Assembly: GCF_041296385.1 (NCBI RefSeq)
Contig: NC_091023.1
Coordinates: 3,844,924-3,908,923 of the forward strand
DNA length: 64,000 nt
Direction: 5' to 3'
Origin: Aphelocoma coerulescens
Taxonomy: Eukaryota > Chordata > Aves > Passeriformes > Corvidae
In this document: piece by piece, positions 62,201-64,000 of the stretch
Layout: each line of letters opens with the position of its first letter
Position numbering within the stretch: the first letter of the stretch is position 1
The notes under the pieces: model-generated
Seen by the model: the letters and a program-made list of their open reading frames with translations, nothing else
What the model was told of the DNA's origin: nothing
The model's database searches: none
Made by a program: the position numbers and the translations under genes

Positions 62201-62588
62201 CTGCGGTCACAGCGCTGCTCCTAAGTACCGCTGTCAACAAATTCCACCAGTTCAAGGATTTCTGTAGGATTTTGCAGCGCTGAGAAGTTGATCTCGTCTG
62301 GATTCTGTGCTGGGGAATTGCTCTCCATGTTTTCGTCGCTGGCCACGTGGTCCCCGCGGGCCCCGCACGGGCGCCGGCTCCGTTCAGCGCCTCTCTGTGT
62401 GCGGAGCGCCGAGAAAGAGAAACCGCTGCCGCCGCCTCTGCCCTTCTGCTCGCAGCAGAAGCTAAAAGTAATATTGAAGCACTCGGTGAATGTGACCACC
62501 AGACACCCCTTATGACGACCTCCAGGACCAAAAAAGGACTTCCAGTAGAAGGCAAATGCATGCAAATTAGTTCTGGGAAAGTGGTGTT
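59206..62588 (-). repeat. Array unit 6 (3383 bp)
   Basis: RING ORF 59536-60060, minisatellite 60167-60299, CR1 piece about 60509-60814, small ORF 62221-62328. Shares with unit 7 a GGTTCGCTTCAG variant just after the RING stop codon. Confidence 0.95.
59536..60060 (-). CDS. RING-finger protein, copy 6, 174 aa
   Basis: Intact, protein as in copy 1. The sequence directly after the TGA stop differs from copies 1-5 (TGAAGCGAACC in place of TGAACTGAAAACC on the - strand) but the stop itself is kept. Confidence 0.8.
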   Translation of the reverse strand: MEEARQEPAAPRAVRICRICVDPLQSPAALEPCGHVFCHACIQPRAAPDAAATCPICREPIGAIRLLQGRDNRAALAPRRRRLHPFVARWRQRQQQEQQQEAAAGGGRRRRLAAGDRPPSPVPRQRARRELQELDRNGQQESRWPLSEREALGGGDNGRRPTVLPPDWQLRWPF

Positions 62589-64000
62589 TGTGTATTAGCT
62601 GGGAGGCACATTGTGATGGATAGGTGTGATCGGGACGGAATAACAACGGACCCTGTTATGAAGTTTCACCACAGACGTCAGATTAAAGGAGATATTATTC
62701 CGTGTGTCCGGCGCTAATAAAGAATGCCTGCTTTCTAATGCTTCAAATGAATAAAACAGTCTATTTACAACTAATTTTGCTATCAATATGCTACTCTCTA
62801 CCTAAGTTCCTATGACTATGAGCTTTCCCTCCCACAGCTCCCACTCTCTCAGTCTTGCGGTGGCGAGCAAGCAGGCAGAAGAAACCAGGCGAAGTTCTTC
62901 TCGGCATCCTGGTTCGCTTCAGAAAGGCCATCGAAGCTGCCAATCCGGGGGGAGCACGGTGGGACGGCGCCCGTTGTCCCCTCCGCCCAGCGCTTCCCGT
63001 TCGCTCAGCGGCCACCTGCTCTCCTGCTGCCCGTTTCTGTCCAGCTCCTGCAGCTCTCTCCGGGCCCGCTGGCGGGGCACAGGGCTCGGCGGCCGATCCC
63101 CAGCAGCCAATCTTCGGCGCCGGCCACCTCCAGCAGCTGCCTCCTGCTGCTGCTCCTGCTGCTGCCGCTGCCGCCACCGCGCCACGAAGGGATGGAGGCG
63201 GCGGCGCCGCGGGGCCAGCGCGGCACGGTTGTCCCGGCCCTGCAGCAGGCGGATGGCCCCAATGGGCTCTCGGCAGATGGGGCAGGTGGCAGCGGCGTCG
63301 GGGGCAGCCCGGGGCTGGATGCAGGCGTGGCAGAACACGTGTCCGCAGGGCTCCAGGGCAGCGGGGCTTTGGAGGGGATCCACGCAGATGCGGCAGATCC
63401 TGACGGCTCGCGGCGCTGCTGGCTCTTGCCGGGCCTCCTCCATTGCTGCTCCCTCCTCCTGGCCTCCTCTCAGCTGCTGCTGGCAGGACTCGAAGGCTTG
63501 GCTTCCACTGGTGGCACTCAGATCTTCCTCGGCCTCTCGTGGGACGCACAAGCTCCTCGGTCACTGGCAGCACCCAGACGCTCCTTGGTCACTTCGCAGG
63601 ACTCAAAGGCTCCTCACTCGCTGGCAGCACTGAGAAGCTCCTCAGACACTGGCAGCGCTCGGAAGCTCCTCGGCTGCCAGTGTGTCACAGGCTGAGTGCT
63701 GTGGCACTACCCAGCGCTGGTGGCCACAGTTACCTACCCACTGCAGGTGAGGTCATAGTGATCATGGCTGGTGACATCACAGGGCTCTAAGGGCACGCCC
63801 AGGAGCTCCCCCATCCACAGAGATGGACCCTGTGGCACAAAGCCGACCTGGCAGTGGGCTCAGTGCTCACCCAGCTGCCTTCCAGGCGGTCTCTGCTGGG
63901 GTGGGGCTGTGCCAGTCACACTCGCCAGGACCTGCTCTGCAGAGCTGCTTTCCATGGTGTGTCCTGGTGCCTGGGGCTGCACCTCCCCAGGGGCAGGACC
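62589..64000 (-). repeat. Array unit 7, cut by window end
   Basis: First 1412 bp of a further unit, with RING ORF 62919-63443, minisatellite 63550-63682 and the start of the CR1 piece. The array therefore continues beyond the window. Confidence 0.95.
62919..63443 (-). CDS. RING-finger protein, copy 7, 174 aa
   Basis: Intact, protein as in copy 1, with the same post-stop variant as copy 6. The remainder of this unit lies outside the window. Confidence 0.8.
   Translation of the reverse strand: MEEARQEPAAPRAVRICRICVDPLQSPAALEPCGHVFCHACIQPRAAPDAAATCPICREPIGAIRLLQGRDNRAALAPRRRRLHPFVARWRQRQQQEQQQEAAAGGGRRRRLAAGDRPPSPVPRQRARRELQELDRNGQQESRWPLSEREALGGGDNGRRPTVLPPDWQLRWPF

Larger units (their letters stand above)
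42223..64000 (-). repeat. Tandem array, unit about 3.4 kb, at least 6.4 copies, continuing past the window
   Basis: Using the landmark TGTGTATTAG(T/C)TGGGAGG, units start at 42225, 45638, 49021, 52406, 55821, 59206 and 62589, giving lengths 3413, 3383, 3385, 3415, 3385 and 3383. The 30-bp length difference comes mainly from one indel. All units are head to tail. Each contains LTR-like sequence, a RING ORF, a minisatellite, a CR1 fragment, an AATAAA-bearing block and a GC-rich block with a small ORF. The units differ at scattered single bases, so they are separate copies. Confidence 0.97.

Noticed and set aside
42223..64000. Array as a pure assembly duplication artefact
   Set aside because: Units differ from each other at scattered bases and by a 30-bp indel in a non-trivial pattern, which repeated copying of one read set would not produce. 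Read depth is still needed for the true copy number.
42223..64000. Array as satellite DNA without genes
   Set aside because: The unit is long, compositionally mixed, and carries an intact RING ORF with every zinc ligand in all seven copies.

Overview
This window is vertebrate, almost certainly bird, genomic DNA. The genes have many short exons with GT-AG introns, and several CR1-type LINE fragments (typical of birds) lie in introns and inside the repeats. I cannot name the species; a songbird is plausible but is a guess. I saw no bacterial features, CRISPR array, tRNA or rRNA.

Left 41 kb: a block of five ordinary genes. (1) The 3' portion of KIF1A on the + strand (coding exons 1150-13901, long 3' UTR to about 16.65 kb), ending with the PH-domain exons. 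(2) A complete ILKAP on the + strand (17002-28542, 12 exons, 390 aa), starting in a CpG island about 350 bp after the KIF1A poly(A) signal. (3) A complete ERFE/FAM132B (erythroferrone) on the - strand (33509-31901, 6 exons, 285 aa), convergent with ILKAP. (4) A complete KLHL30 on the - strand (37405-34230, 7 exons, 588 aa). (5) The 3' half of ESPNL on the - strand (40411-38290). The order and relative orientation ILKAP-ERFE-KLHL30-ESPNL match what I remember of human 2q37; the direct KIF1A-ILKAP neighbourhood does not. Exon lengths summed in frame for every gene, which supports the splice sites given.

Right 22 kb (about 42.22-64.0 kb, running off the window): a head-to-tail tandem array of a unit of about 3.4 kb, six full units and part of a seventh. 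Each unit carries, on the - strand, an intact 174-aa C3HC4 RING-finger ORF, the same 28-bp degenerate minisatellite just upstream of it, a captured CR1 fragment, a GC-rich promoter-like block with a conserved 35-aa ORF, and LTR-like sequence with poly(A) signals on the + strand. Units are nearly identical and show a mosaic of shared variants, as expected from unequal exchange or gene conversion. The array begins exactly at the end of a solo LTR, beside an older, diverged, truncated piece of the same unit, and lies where upstream exons of ESPNL would be expected. I do not recognise the RING family. This amplified RING array is the most unusual item in the window.

The single-copy genes are not an operon-like system; they are independent (axonal motor, PP2C phosphatase, iron hormone, BTB-Kelch adaptor, actin-bundling stereocilia protein). 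The RING array looks like a recently expanded, possibly lineage-specific ubiquitin-ligase-like family.
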